Assembly: GCF_003013405.1 (NCBI RefSeq)
Contig: NZ_PXZL01000030.1
Coordinates: forward strand, 124,001-188,000
Length of the DNA: 64,000 nt
Source: Brevibacillus formosus
GTDB taxonomy: Bacteria > Bacillota > Bacilli > Brevibacillales > Brevibacillaceae
Direction: 5' to 3'
In this document: piece by piece, positions 28,401 to 36,700 of the stretch
Layout of the letters: each line of letters opens with the position of its first letter
Numbering within the stretch: position 1 is the first letter of the stretch
Position numbers and translations under genes: made by a program
The notes under the pieces: generated by a model
The model's database searches: none
Told to the model about the DNA's origin: nothing
What the model saw: only the letters and a program-made list of their open reading frames with translations

Positions 28401-31065
28401 GCACAAACGGGTATACTTCTTGGAACTCTTTTTCTGCATCTGCGAGAGACGATTGCGCACCATCCGTAAACACATAGGTGACATCTTTTTTCTCAATCCT
28501 CGGCAGCAATAAGCGCGTAAGACTGCTGGAACCACCTCCGAGCTCCAGAATGCGAACGGGACGGCTAAACGAATGGATGTATTGGGCAATTGTTTCCACT
28601 GCCATAAGTCCAGAAGGGTTTCCAAGAGTAATGCGATCCGCATATGACTTATATAAGTCACGAGTACCGTCGTTCGACATGAGTACATTCTGCCCTGTCA
28701 TGATTGTTGAGTAATGGGCAAAACACGCTTTCAACTGGGTGAACGTATCACGCTCATTCGGATAGCGCTCCAGACAATCCTGATAAAACGCTTCGGTATC
28801 AAGACCCTCTGCATGTGCATATAGACGGTATTTTCCTTCAACGTGTTCAACCAGAGATGCCTTAACGGCAAGTTTAAGCATGAGCTGGAAGATATGTTCA
28901 TTTCTTCCATCAAACCTTACAGCTTCACGCAATTCTTCCAGCGAATACGTTTGATCCTGCTTGTGGAACACGCCTAATTGAGTAAAGCATTCAAGCGATA
29001 ACAAGCCGGAATAAAAAGTCTCATCCTCTTCCAGACCCGTTTGCTTTTTGACATTCACCTGATTCAGTAAGGTTTCCCCGAAAGTAAAGAAGGTGGAAGC
29101 AATTTTATGCACATCAGCTGTTTCGCCTGCATGAGCGGTCTCAGATGCAACAGCAATGGACCGTTCAACCGTGTCGTTTGCAGGTTGATCCGATTGCACC
29201 CAGTGTCGGGTTTTGGCAAAGGAATAGGTTGGCAAAGGTACCTTTTTCCATTTGACAGGACGATAGTATTCAAGCCAATTGATAGCCGCCCCTGTCACGT
29301 ACTGTTTTGCCAATTCTACTGGATCAGAGCTGTCCATTTGCATGCTGATCGGCAATGTGCTTTCGCCACGGGATTTCAACTCCCCGTAGAACACCCGGTC
29401 GTCATCAACGAGCGGGGCACCATCCTGCGTTCGTTCTCCCGCGCACAAGCGATGGATCTTCTGCAAAAAGTCCTCTTTGCTGTTGATAATGAACGCAAGA
29501 CGATACCGATAGTGTCCGCGCCCAATATTGGCAGTAGCACATATATCAAGAAGGGAATGCTCAGAAGGCGCTGATAAAAATCCTTGGTATTTCTCAAGTA
29601 AATCCCATAGTGACTCACTTGTTTTGGCAGATAACGCAATGAGGTAATCGCCAGATTCTGAGACGGCTGTCGCCTCGCGCCCAGGAGGCTCTTCCAATAT
29701 GACGTGGGCGTTTGTCCCGCTCAAACCGAATGCGCTTACGCCGGCTCTCCTCACTGGTTGGTCCGCCTCTACATCCCAAGCCTTTAGCACATCATTGATA
29801 TAAACAGGCGAATCAATAAAAGGAATCAAGGTATTCGGCCGTTTCACATGCAGCGTCGGCGGAATCTGGCGATGCTTCATCATCAGAACCGTTTTAATGA
29901 TCCCGGCCACACCTGATGCCGCTATCGTGTGCCCGATATTGCTTTTGACCGAGCCTATTGCGCAAAATTGCTTACGTTTTGAAACTTTCCGAAAGGCATG
30001 CATGATCCCCTCAATCTCAACAGGGTCGCCTAATCTTGTCCCTGTCCCATGTGCCTCAATATAGGAGATGCTCTCTGGATTGATTCGCGCCCGCTCCCAC
30101 GTAGTTCGCAACAAAGCAGACTGAGAAATCGCATTGGGCGCGGTAATACTGGTAGAACGACCATCACAATTGACCGCGGTGCTTTTGATCACCGCATGAA
30201 TATAATCATTGTCCTTGACTGCTTGCTCGTAGGATTTCAAAAGAACAGCGCCAAGACCTTCTCCCCATACTGTTCCATCAGCAAAGTCATCAAATGCTTT
30301 GGTTTTGCGGTCTACGGAAACGATGCCAAAGTCTGTATCTTGTTGAATCGGAAACAGGGAAAGGTTAACTCCGCCTACGAGAGCCATTCTACAATCGTTA
30401 TTTCCAATGGCCTGACACGCTTGATGCAGAGCGACCAAGGAGGAAGAGCAAGATGTATTAATCAATTGGCTCGGACCTGACAGATTCAGCAAATAGGAAA
30501 TTCGTGAAGCGATAATTGCTGCAACGTTGCCAGCCAGCGAAGACGAATCAACGTTTTTCAACACACGCTGGTATTGGGATTCATTGTCACAATACCCCAA
30601 GAATACGCCCGTAGGTGAACCGCTGATCATCTTCTCGCTATACCCGGCATGTTCAAATGTTTCCCATGCCAACTCGAGAAACATCCGCTGATAAGGATCC
30701 ATGGTTCGAGCCTCTGCAGGTGAGATCTCGAAAAACGCATGATCAAATAAATCCACGTGATCGAGATATCCCATTCGCTCATACTTAAAATCTTTGCCGT
30801 TTAAAAATTCTCTCGCTACCCTCTCGACGTCTGGACGCCTTGCAGCAGGGATTTCACCGATTGAATCGTGTCCCTGTTTCAAATTGTTCCAGTATTCTTC
30901 GAGGCTGCTGGCTCCGGGAAAACGACAAGCCATACCGATGATCGCGATATCTTGGCGTGTATTTACGTTGGCAGAGGACAGTTCCTTCAGTAAAGGAAGT
31001 GCTTCCTTCTCTTGCAGTCGATGAGCAGCCACTTGCTCCAAGATGTATTTTTTTAGCAAACTCAT
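22408..31065 (-). CDS. Hybrid PKS-NRPS: KS-cMT(degenerate)-KR-ACP-C-A(Gly)-T-half C
   Basis: This 2885-residue protein extends the chain by one malonate, reduces it and adds Gly. The KS (about 35-470) has Cys in NTSCSSS (207), EAHGTGT (338) and NIGH (375). It has no AT. The methyltransferase-like region (about 690-1010) has ELGGGSSSLT in place of a normal SAM loop and is probably inactive. The KR (about 1080-1480) has GGTGKLG (1278) and SSLASIWGG with Tyr in SDYVSSN. The ACP Ser is in LGGDSLLA (1582). The C domain has HHIVSDG (1768). Pocket residues of the A domain (about 2020-2550) read D-I-L-Q-L-G-L-I-W, an exact glycine code. The second T Ser is in IGGNSLLL (2622), followed by the C-terminal half of a C domain. 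Diaminopimelate plus malonate plus KR gives DAHAA, which edeine needs before Gly. By order it would be edeI. Confidence 0.93.
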   Translation of the reverse strand: MSLLKKYILEQVAAHRLQEKEALPLLKELSSANVNTRQDIAIIGMACRFPGASSLEEYWNNLKQGHDSIGEIPAARRPDVERVAREFLNGKDFKYERMGYLDHVDLFDHAFFEISPAEARTMDPYQRMFLELAWETFEHAGYSEKMISGSPTGVFLGYCDNESQYQRVLKNVDSSSLAGNVAAIIASRISYLLNLSGPSQLINTSCSSSLVALHQACQAIGNNDCRMALVGGVNLSLFPIQQDTDFGIVSVDRKTKAFDDFADGTVWGEGLGAVLLKSYEQAVKDNDYIHAVIKSTAVNCDGRSTSITAPNAISQSALLRTTWERARINPESISYIEAHGTGTRLGDPVEIEGIMHAFRKVSKRKQFCAIGSVKSNIGHTIAASGVAGIIKTVLMMKHRQIPPTLHVKRPNTLIPFIDSPVYINDVLKAWDVEADQPVRRAGVSAFGLSGTNAHVILEEPPGREATAVSESGDYLIALSAKTSESLWDLLEKYQGFLSAPSEHSLLDICATANIGRGHYRYRLAFIINSKEDFLQKIHRLCAGERTQDGAPLVDDDRVFYGELKSRGESTLPISMQMDSSDPVELAKQYVTGAAINWLEYYRPVKWKKVPLPTYSFAKTRHWVQSDQPANDTVERSIAVASETAHAGETADVHKIASTFFTFGETLLNQVNVKKQTGLEEDETFYSGLLSLECFTQLGVFHKQDQTYSLEELREAVRFDGRNEHIFQLMLKLAVKASLVEHVEGKYRLYAHAEGLDTEAFYQDCLERYPNERDTFTQLKACFAHYSTIMTGQNVLMSNDGTRDLYKSYADRITLGNPSGLMAVETIAQYIHSFSRPVRILELGGGSSSLTRLLLPRIEKKDVTYVFTDGAQSSLADAEKEFQEVYPFVQFRLFNMEQAPAEQGFDLHAYDVIIANNAIHRARDVRASLSILHQLLAEQGVLFAFELVKNRSTANVIGGLSADWWQHADTDLRPQARLMDALRWEKALRDTNYQSVAIYPSSAAVGDLSDSALLIGHSAYTPQEYREWLYQIHWQTKELTTNSQTQRLGIWLVLQDEGGVGETLADAMAAEGHEVFRLRSGEAFASVSSHEFILDPSQPEDLRRVFERLGDKKEKLTGIIHLWSLTSGAQQPNDLGQLEALEAAQHLGVYSLFHLTQVLLELDLKQVLDLRIVSNYAQAVDDNGPVYPEKAPLFGLAKVISQENPKLQCFSLDLATEGLSVSQLAGQLLAEIRCNRDDTLVAYRGNRIVPEMNRCDIDKIPKRPVEIRENGVYLIAGGTGKLGLAFSKHLAAQKNVTLVLINRSPLPPNHEWQERLQHPDCSAAEARKLKALLELEEMGAQVVCYAADVSNRQQMEDISEQVRARYGPINGIIQSAAHITFETIQTKKFSDFQNGLKAKMAGTVILDQIAEPEHLDFFVIFSSLASIWGGATGSDYVSSNCFLDGYSAARSRTGKPTIALNWYAFEGITGPGFIGYMPMDGAIQAFDASLSCQTEHLIIGQFDLKVLKEWAPSLKVKLGDSIFSSGMSYEEREAPPAVTMQNRVVLSGREEGDHYTSLELALGQIWSDVLGYTELSIDDDFFRLGGDSLLAIGIVSRVTKQLQKEMTITDLFQTPTIRQLALLMAPNEETAVSTIPVAERRDAYPATSSQQRIYVLEQMQEGAVAYNIPTVMMLEGELDREAFERAFVSLVQRHESLRTSFSIVDGALMQTVHPSVDFTLAYSEVDENEARRTVEQFIQPFDLSKAPLVRGMLIRIDVNKHLLLFDMHHIVSDGVSINILIREFFQLYQGLELPELRIQYKDYSVWQTEQLGNGVFAAQEKFWQGELGGELPVLNLPTDYPRPSVQSFEGDVLTFEIPQEMTEKILALAKNNGSTLYMTLLGALTIMLSKYAGEEDIIIGSPVAGRHHADLENIVGVFLNTLAMRNFPRSDRTVADFLQEVKERALAALSHADYPFEMLVDRLTLPKDTARNPLFDVMFILQNTGDAKGSMSANGLTLSPYPFEQRSAQFDLTFDIIEREQRLIVDIEYSSKLFSKETIASMSTHFQKILEQMVEDPEQLIGKVSMLAADERLLLVEQWNDTSVKYSREKTIVQLFEEVAEAHPNAVAVSCGDEKVTYANLNKRANQVARLIKQHGVTADTCVGLLMNRSVEMMVGLLAILKAGAAFVPIDPHYPEERISYVLENSMTRLVLTHDSLAEKQWGSVVRLDVNDSRVETEDDSNLPPQAAPGDLAYVIYTSGSTGKPKGVMVEHGNLMNFCSGIGEHIDFASADKMLAVTTISFDIFLLETIVPLTKGMTVVIATEQQQADPQVLKELILQEEITFLQLTPSRLQLMLEEKSNLHALDCLKAILIGGEALSASLFHRLRTQTKARLYNLYGPTETTIWSTVQDLTDAEEVSIGAPLPNTQVYILDEHLQVQPMKITGDLYIAGDGVTRGYFGQPTLTAERYIPNPFQPGQRMYKTGDLARWLPDGRIEYVGRSDFQCKVRGYRIELGEIESALCQHPDITEAVVSVRDTASNPYLAAYYMGPQTFDSDELRAMLSKSLPDYMIPHFYTHMSMWPLTPNGKLDRKSLPEPDALQDKHTEYQAPATRLEEQVAGIWREVLKRETVGMQDNFFQIGGNSLLLVQVHAKLEELYPGRVRIADLFAHPTLFGLTNFLKNTALDLADEQEETDTTTYWLKELDGVSLIELPPQYWASEEANAGINWVQFSLTDDLFENVQQVSQMEAVEVRDVLFSMYLYLMAELTGQQDLYMEVAVGKELQMNAYPFRVSMSAVNTFFDLFKQVQQKRQFLENMTGEASLWLKKLRMDRNDGTIIPFFGSVNEFTDASFTHHEHELTFWIKEGKDVIDIVCVFDPDCLRVEKVTEMTQDYQQLLRMLVNEYMT

Positions 31066-31066
31066 C

Positions 31067-33757
31067 CTAGATCCCCTTCCTTTTATCGATCAGTTCGGCA
31101 CCCTTGTCTACGGAGAGAACTCCCTCCTTGACCTCCCTCAGCAATTCCAGAAGGGATTCATCATCATCGCTTTGATCTTCCATAGATGCAAACTGGTCCT
31201 GTTTTCTTTGTTCGAGAAAATCCACAAACATGGCAATCGTATAGTAGGAAAACAAATGCGCTACGCTAATCTCGCTATCCACTTGTTTTACAATTTGCGC
31301 ATGCATTTTAAGTAACAGCAGGGAATTCCCTCCCAGTTGGAAAAAGCTGTCGTGTACCCCCACTTTTTCAATTCCCAAAATTTCTTTCCAGATGGTAACC
31401 AGCTGTTCTTCCATCTCGTTTCGTGGGGCTACATATTCAGCATCAGACGCCTGTTGCTCATCCACTTCTGGCAGTAGCTTGCGATTGATCTTGCCCCCTG
31501 CGGTCAAAGGCATTTTTTCAATGCTGACAAAAAAGGATGGGATCATGTGATCGGGAAGCCGTTCACTGAGATAACCACGCAAGTCACTTGCGGTCAATTC
31601 CTGAGCATTCGATACGTAGTACGCGCACAATCGAGCCTTCTCTTCTTGAAATAGCACGGCACACTCTTTAACAAGCGGGTGGGACAACAGAACCTCATCA
31701 ATCTCGCCCAGCTCAATTCGATGCCCGCGTACTTTTACCTGATGATCGATGCGACCGCAGAACTTGATATTGCCATTAGGAAGATAACGCCCAAGGTCGC
31801 CTGTCCGATAAAGCTTTTGATAACCAATTTCCGGATAAGGGTTGTCAACAAAGCTGGCTGCTGTTTTCTCAGGATCGTGCAAGTAACCGTGCCCTAAGCA
31901 CAAGCCAGTTATATAAATCTCCCCTTGATGTCCCGCCGGAACAAGTTTGCGATTTGAATCCAGCAGCAAAATTTTCGTATTGGCTATCGGCTTTCCAATC
32001 GGTATCGGTCCCTCATGGGTATGGTCGATCTCAAAGTAGACGACTCCAATAGACGTCTCCGTCGGACCGTACAGATTCGTGATACGAACGTGGGGAAATC
32101 GCTGAAGAAACAGATGCACGGTGTGAGCCGTGATTTCCTCTCCGCCCAAAATCAGGTGGCGAATCGAAGAAAGTGAATCATGTATGTCCATCCGTGTTTC
32201 CATTTGATCCACCAGCAGGTTAAATACCGACGGAACAAAGTCCGTAATTGTAATCAGATAGGTTGAAATGGCGTGCAACACTTGATCGAGCGTCATCTCG
32301 AATTCAGGTATCGGCAGTACCGTACGGCCACCATGCAGGAGCGGCCAGAATAGTTGCCAGACCGAACTGTCGTAGTGATGGGGAGTCGTCTGGAAAATGG
32401 CGTCCTGTTCCGTGCAACCGTAATGTTCATCCATCCAGCGAAACCGATTGAAAATACCGATATGAGGTACGACTGCTCCTTTTGGTTTGCCAGTGGAACC
32501 AGATGTATAGATCACATAGATCGGATCGTCCGCATTTACCTGGACATTTAAGTCCCCTTCTTCCCGGATATCGTCCGCATCGACGATTACAGCACGTGTC
32601 CATTGCACGAATGACGGTTCCTGGCGTATTTCTGGCCCAATCAGCGTCACCGGACAATCCAATTCATCCAAAAGCTGCTTTTTCCGTTCACTCGGACTTT
32701 GCACGTCTAGCGGGACAAATGCCGCACCTGTTTTCATCACAGCTAGCAGGGAAATAACCAAATTCAAGCTACGATTCATCAAGACCGGAACATAGCTCCC
32801 TCTTCCAATGCCACTCTCCTTCAGCATGCGTGCAAGGCAATTGGCTTTTCCATTAAGTTGAGCGTAGGTAATGGTTTTGTTGCCAAACACTGCTGCTGTT
32901 AGATGAGGCGTCCGCGCTGCTTGTTCCTCGATCAGTTGATGGATCGGCTTGGGAGCAGAATGAGGAACGTCCGTTTGATTGCGGGTGTACAACAGATCTG
33001 TCCGCTCTGCTTCTGACAACATATCGATTGTGCGCACCAACCGTTTGGGATCGACGACCACTTCACGAAGAATTTGTTGATAATGGCTGATCATCCGTTC
33101 GATGACAGCCTGTTGGAACTGCTCGCCCGCATACCGTACGCGTCCGGTAATTCCATCTTCTGTTTGCTTGAATGCAAATACCACTTGCAGAGACAAACCT
33201 TCTAAAGCAGCAATATCTTGCATGTTTTCTAGTACGAAGGCTGTATCCAGCAGTGTCTTCAGGTCCGTGTCGGATAGATCAAGCCATTGCATCATTTGCG
33301 AAAACGGATAGTTCTGATGCTCCATTGCCTCTTTGACCAGCTGCTTACCCTCTTTCGCCACTTCTGCAAAAGTAGCTTCTTGATGCATCCGTACACGCAG
33401 CGGCAGCACCCGATTCCAAGCATTAGGGGGAAGCGGATTCTGAAAGACGGGCGTGAGAATGATCATGTCGTCTGTCTGCTTATACCGATTCAGCATGATT
33501 TGATACGTCGAGAGAAGGAACAGGTAGAGCTTCATCGGATGATGATCGCAATGGGCCGCAACGGCAGCGTTCAAATCATCTGGGAGGACAAAAGTTATTT
33601 CTTTTGTCTCCTTCTCCCCATCGCCTTCCTTCTCCGTCCCTACGGTTGGAAGGAGGGAGAGCGTCCACTCCCCCTGTAACTTCTCTTGCCAGTACTGCTC
33701 CTCCCGGCTAAATTTCCGACTGGTTAGCAGAATGTTTTGCGAAATAGTAGTCTCCAT
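31067..33757 (-). CDS. NRPS: half C - A - T (predicted diaminopimelate-type residue)
   Basis: This 896-residue protein begins with about 230 residues that match only the second half of a condensation domain; HH...DG is absent. The A domain (about 255-760) has YTSGSTGKPKG near 419 and pocket residues D-S-W-D-I-G-L-I-G. Asp at position 278 suggests a substrate bearing an extra amine. The T-domain Ser is in LGGNSLLL (about 809). With no C domain after it, its product passes to the KS of the next protein, whose gene starts 1 bp after its stop codon. In edeine the residue extended by the PKS is the seven-carbon diamino acid, so 2,6-diaminopimelate is the best guess. ATG at 33757 after GGGGGAGGG. 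By order it would be edeJ. Confidence 0.88.
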   Translation of the reverse strand: METTISQNILLTSRKFSREEQYWQEKLQGEWTLSLLPTVGTEKEGDGEKETKEITFVLPDDLNAAVAAHCDHHPMKLYLFLLSTYQIMLNRYKQTDDMIILTPVFQNPLPPNAWNRVLPLRVRMHQEATFAEVAKEGKQLVKEAMEHQNYPFSQMMQWLDLSDTDLKTLLDTAFVLENMQDIAALEGLSLQVVFAFKQTEDGITGRVRYAGEQFQQAVIERMISHYQQILREVVVDPKRLVRTIDMLSEAERTDLLYTRNQTDVPHSAPKPIHQLIEEQAARTPHLTAAVFGNKTITYAQLNGKANCLARMLKESGIGRGSYVPVLMNRSLNLVISLLAVMKTGAAFVPLDVQSPSERKKQLLDELDCPVTLIGPEIRQEPSFVQWTRAVIVDADDIREEGDLNVQVNADDPIYVIYTSGSTGKPKGAVVPHIGIFNRFRWMDEHYGCTEQDAIFQTTPHHYDSSVWQLFWPLLHGGRTVLPIPEFEMTLDQVLHAISTYLITITDFVPSVFNLLVDQMETRMDIHDSLSSIRHLILGGEEITAHTVHLFLQRFPHVRITNLYGPTETSIGVVYFEIDHTHEGPIPIGKPIANTKILLLDSNRKLVPAGHQGEIYITGLCLGHGYLHDPEKTAASFVDNPYPEIGYQKLYRTGDLGRYLPNGNIKFCGRIDHQVKVRGHRIELGEIDEVLLSHPLVKECAVLFQEEKARLCAYYVSNAQELTASDLRGYLSERLPDHMIPSFFVSIEKMPLTAGGKINRKLLPEVDEQQASDAEYVAPRNEMEEQLVTIWKEILGIEKVGVHDSFFQLGGNSLLLLKMHAQIVKQVDSEISVAHLFSYYTIAMFVDFLEQRKQDQFASMEDQSDDDESLLELLREVKEGVLSVDKGAELIDKRKGI

Positions 33758-33787
33758 ATGCCCTCCCCCTCTTACTCACCGCTTGCT

Positions 33788-36700
33788 CTAAAATTCAAAA
33801 TCCCAATCGACGCCCTGTGCCTGAATAAGGGCTACCTCACGGGTCAATTCAAAATCTTGCAGGAGGCGCTCAGGATCTTCCATCACCTGCTGCAACAAGC
33901 TTTTGAAGTCACTCACAAACTGCTCCATCGTCTCTCTTCGGAACAGGTCACTGCGGTAATCCAGCTTACATGTAAGTCTGTCGAAAACAGGATAAGCCGA
34001 CAGATGAAGGTCAAGTTTAGCCGTGTTGTTTTGCAGTGGATAGTTTTTGACGAGCATGTCTTCCAGCTCCAATTCCCCTTCCGGATTGTCCATGTTTTGC
34101 AGGACGAAGATCGTGTCAAAAAGGGGCTGACGACCTGTATTCGGTTCAAGCCCAAGAGTCTGAACGAACAGATCAATCGGGTAATCCGCTTGTTCAAAAG
34201 AGGCTAGCGTATGCTCGCGAACCTCCGCAAGAAACTCGCGATAGGTTTTCTCGCCTTTTGGATAATTGCGCAAGGGAATTGTATTGATAAACATCCCAAT
34301 CACTTCATCAAACTCTGCAAATTTACGGCCAGCTACTGGGGTTCCGACAACGACATCCTCTTGACCGCTGTATTTTGCAAGCAACATGTTGTAAACCGAC
34401 AACAGCACCATGTAAAGTGTCGCTTGCTCCTGCGTTGCCAGGTCCTGCAACCGCTGCCGTTCCTCTGCCGATATATCGAACTCAATCGTCGCACCAGGAT
34501 ACGTAAGAGATTCTGGCCTTTCGTAATCAGTCGGAATCGATAGAAGTGGAGCCGGACTGGTAAACAACTCTGCCCAATAGTCAGCTTGAAGCTCCCCTGA
34601 CTCAAGTGCAGATTCCTGCCATACAGCAAACTCTTTTTGCTGAACTTCCAATGCTGGAAGTGTCACGCCTGCATAGAGACGAACAAAGTCCTCTACGAGA
34701 ATATCCATGGATACACCGTCTGAAACGATATGGTGCATATCGAATAACAAGAGATGCTTTTCCGGTGCAATCCTGATTAGCCCTGCACGCAACAAGGGAG
34801 CTTGACGCAAGTCGAATGGCCGTACAAACGTTGCCAGACTGGCCTCCAGCTGCTCTGCACTTGATTCGCTCACTTCCAAATGGAAGACCAGCGAATCATG
34901 TACAATTTGAACCACTTGCCCATCTATATAATCGAACGAGGTACGAAGAGATTCATGGCGGTCAATCAATCCTTGAAAAGCATGCTCTACCTTCTCACGG
35001 CTCAAAGCTCCCTCGATGAAACGGGCAGCCGTAATGTGAAGACTGGTGTCAGTCGGATTCACCTGTTGAAGAATAAAAAATTTGCTCTGAGCAGGCGTAA
35101 CAGGATAGTACGATCTGGCTTCGACTGGGAAACGTTTTTTCAGAATCGTCTTGTCTGCTCCATCAATCACCTTGCCAAGCTCCTGAATCGTTGGGTGATT
35201 AAACATGGTTCGCAGTGGAAGCTGTACGCCAAACTGTTGTGCAATCTGCGCAGCTACTGCATTGATTTTTAACGAGTGCCCCCCCAGAGCGAAAAAATTG
35301 TCCCGAGTGCTGATTGTGTTTGGATCAAGCTGTAACACATGCGCCCAGATGTGGGTGAGAGCTTTTTCCGTCTCGGTTGTAGCTGACACAAAAATAGATG
35401 TGTCGACCCGATCCTGTATGCCAGGCTTCGGTAAAGCCCCTCTGTCCACTTTTCCGTTAGGGGTAAGCGGCAAAACGTTTTGTTTTACATAGTGCATCGG
35501 CACCATGTATTCCGGAAGCACAGTAAACAGATAATCACGCACATCTCGTGCGGAAAATTCCTCTAAGGGAACGACATAGGCACATAAGTACTTCGCACCC
35601 GTTTCCTCTGAAAGCGCCAAGACCACTGCGTCCTTAACCGCTGGATGTCTGCGCATCACCTGTTCAATCTCACTCAATTCGATTCGGTAGCCCCGAATCT
35701 TGACTTGATTGTCCATTCTCCCGAAGTACTCAATATATCCGTCCTCCGTGATACGGCCAACATCACCCGTTCGGTAGAGGACTTGGTAGTCAGTATCTTC
35801 TACCCAGCTGGCATACGGATTTGCTACAAACACTTTTTGCGTCCGTTCCTCATCTTTGTAGTAGCCGTATCCAACCCCCGGACCGGCCACACATATTTCT
35901 CCTTTTACGCCTCGCGGGCAGATACACTGATTTTGATCGAGTATGTAAATATGGGTATTCTGGATTGGTATGCCGATGGGCACCACAATCTGCTGATCGC
36001 TGGGCATTTCCCGAATAATGTGGTGGGTAATATCATCGGATGCTTCCGTTGGTCCGTACATATTCACCAATGGTATTTCCGTATAGCAGGCAAACCAGCG
36101 TCGAACCAGAGGAGCTGGCAACTCTTCTCCTGTTACTGCCATCCACCGCAGATCAGGGAAGCTGCGATCGGATTCGGGCCATTCTTGAACGAGATCGAGC
36201 AGCACGGAGAGCAGGGACGGTACCACTTCCGCTACGGTGACGCGGTTGGATCGCAGAACGTTATGAAGGGCCTGTGTATCCATTACCGTCTCTGTTTCGA
36301 CCACCAGCACGGAGCCACCCACCAGCAAGACAGCCAGATATTGCCAAACAGAAATGTCGAAGCAAAGAGAAGCCGTTTGTGCAACAAGATCATCATCGCA
36401 AAGGGATAGGTCGTTGATTTTAGCGAAAATGTGGTTAATCATTCCGCGATGGTGCACCATTACGCCTTTCGGCTGTCCAGTCGTGCCCGATGTGAAAATG
36501 ATGTAAGCCAAGTCTGTCCCAGCACTCTCCCGATCGATGTCTTCTCCCGACAGCAACTCTACTGATTGGTCGGATTGACCAAAGACATAGAGATACTTCA
36601 GTTCAGGTGAGGATGCCTGAATCGACTCCAATCCATCTAGCAAGTCAGGCTGAGTGATTAACCCTGCAATCTCGCTCTTCTGCACAATGTACAGGATCCG

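Noticed and set aside
22408-31065. Active C-methyltransferase giving an alpha-methyl product
   Set aside because: The SAM loop is degenerate (GGGSSS) and the matching edeine unit has no methyl group.
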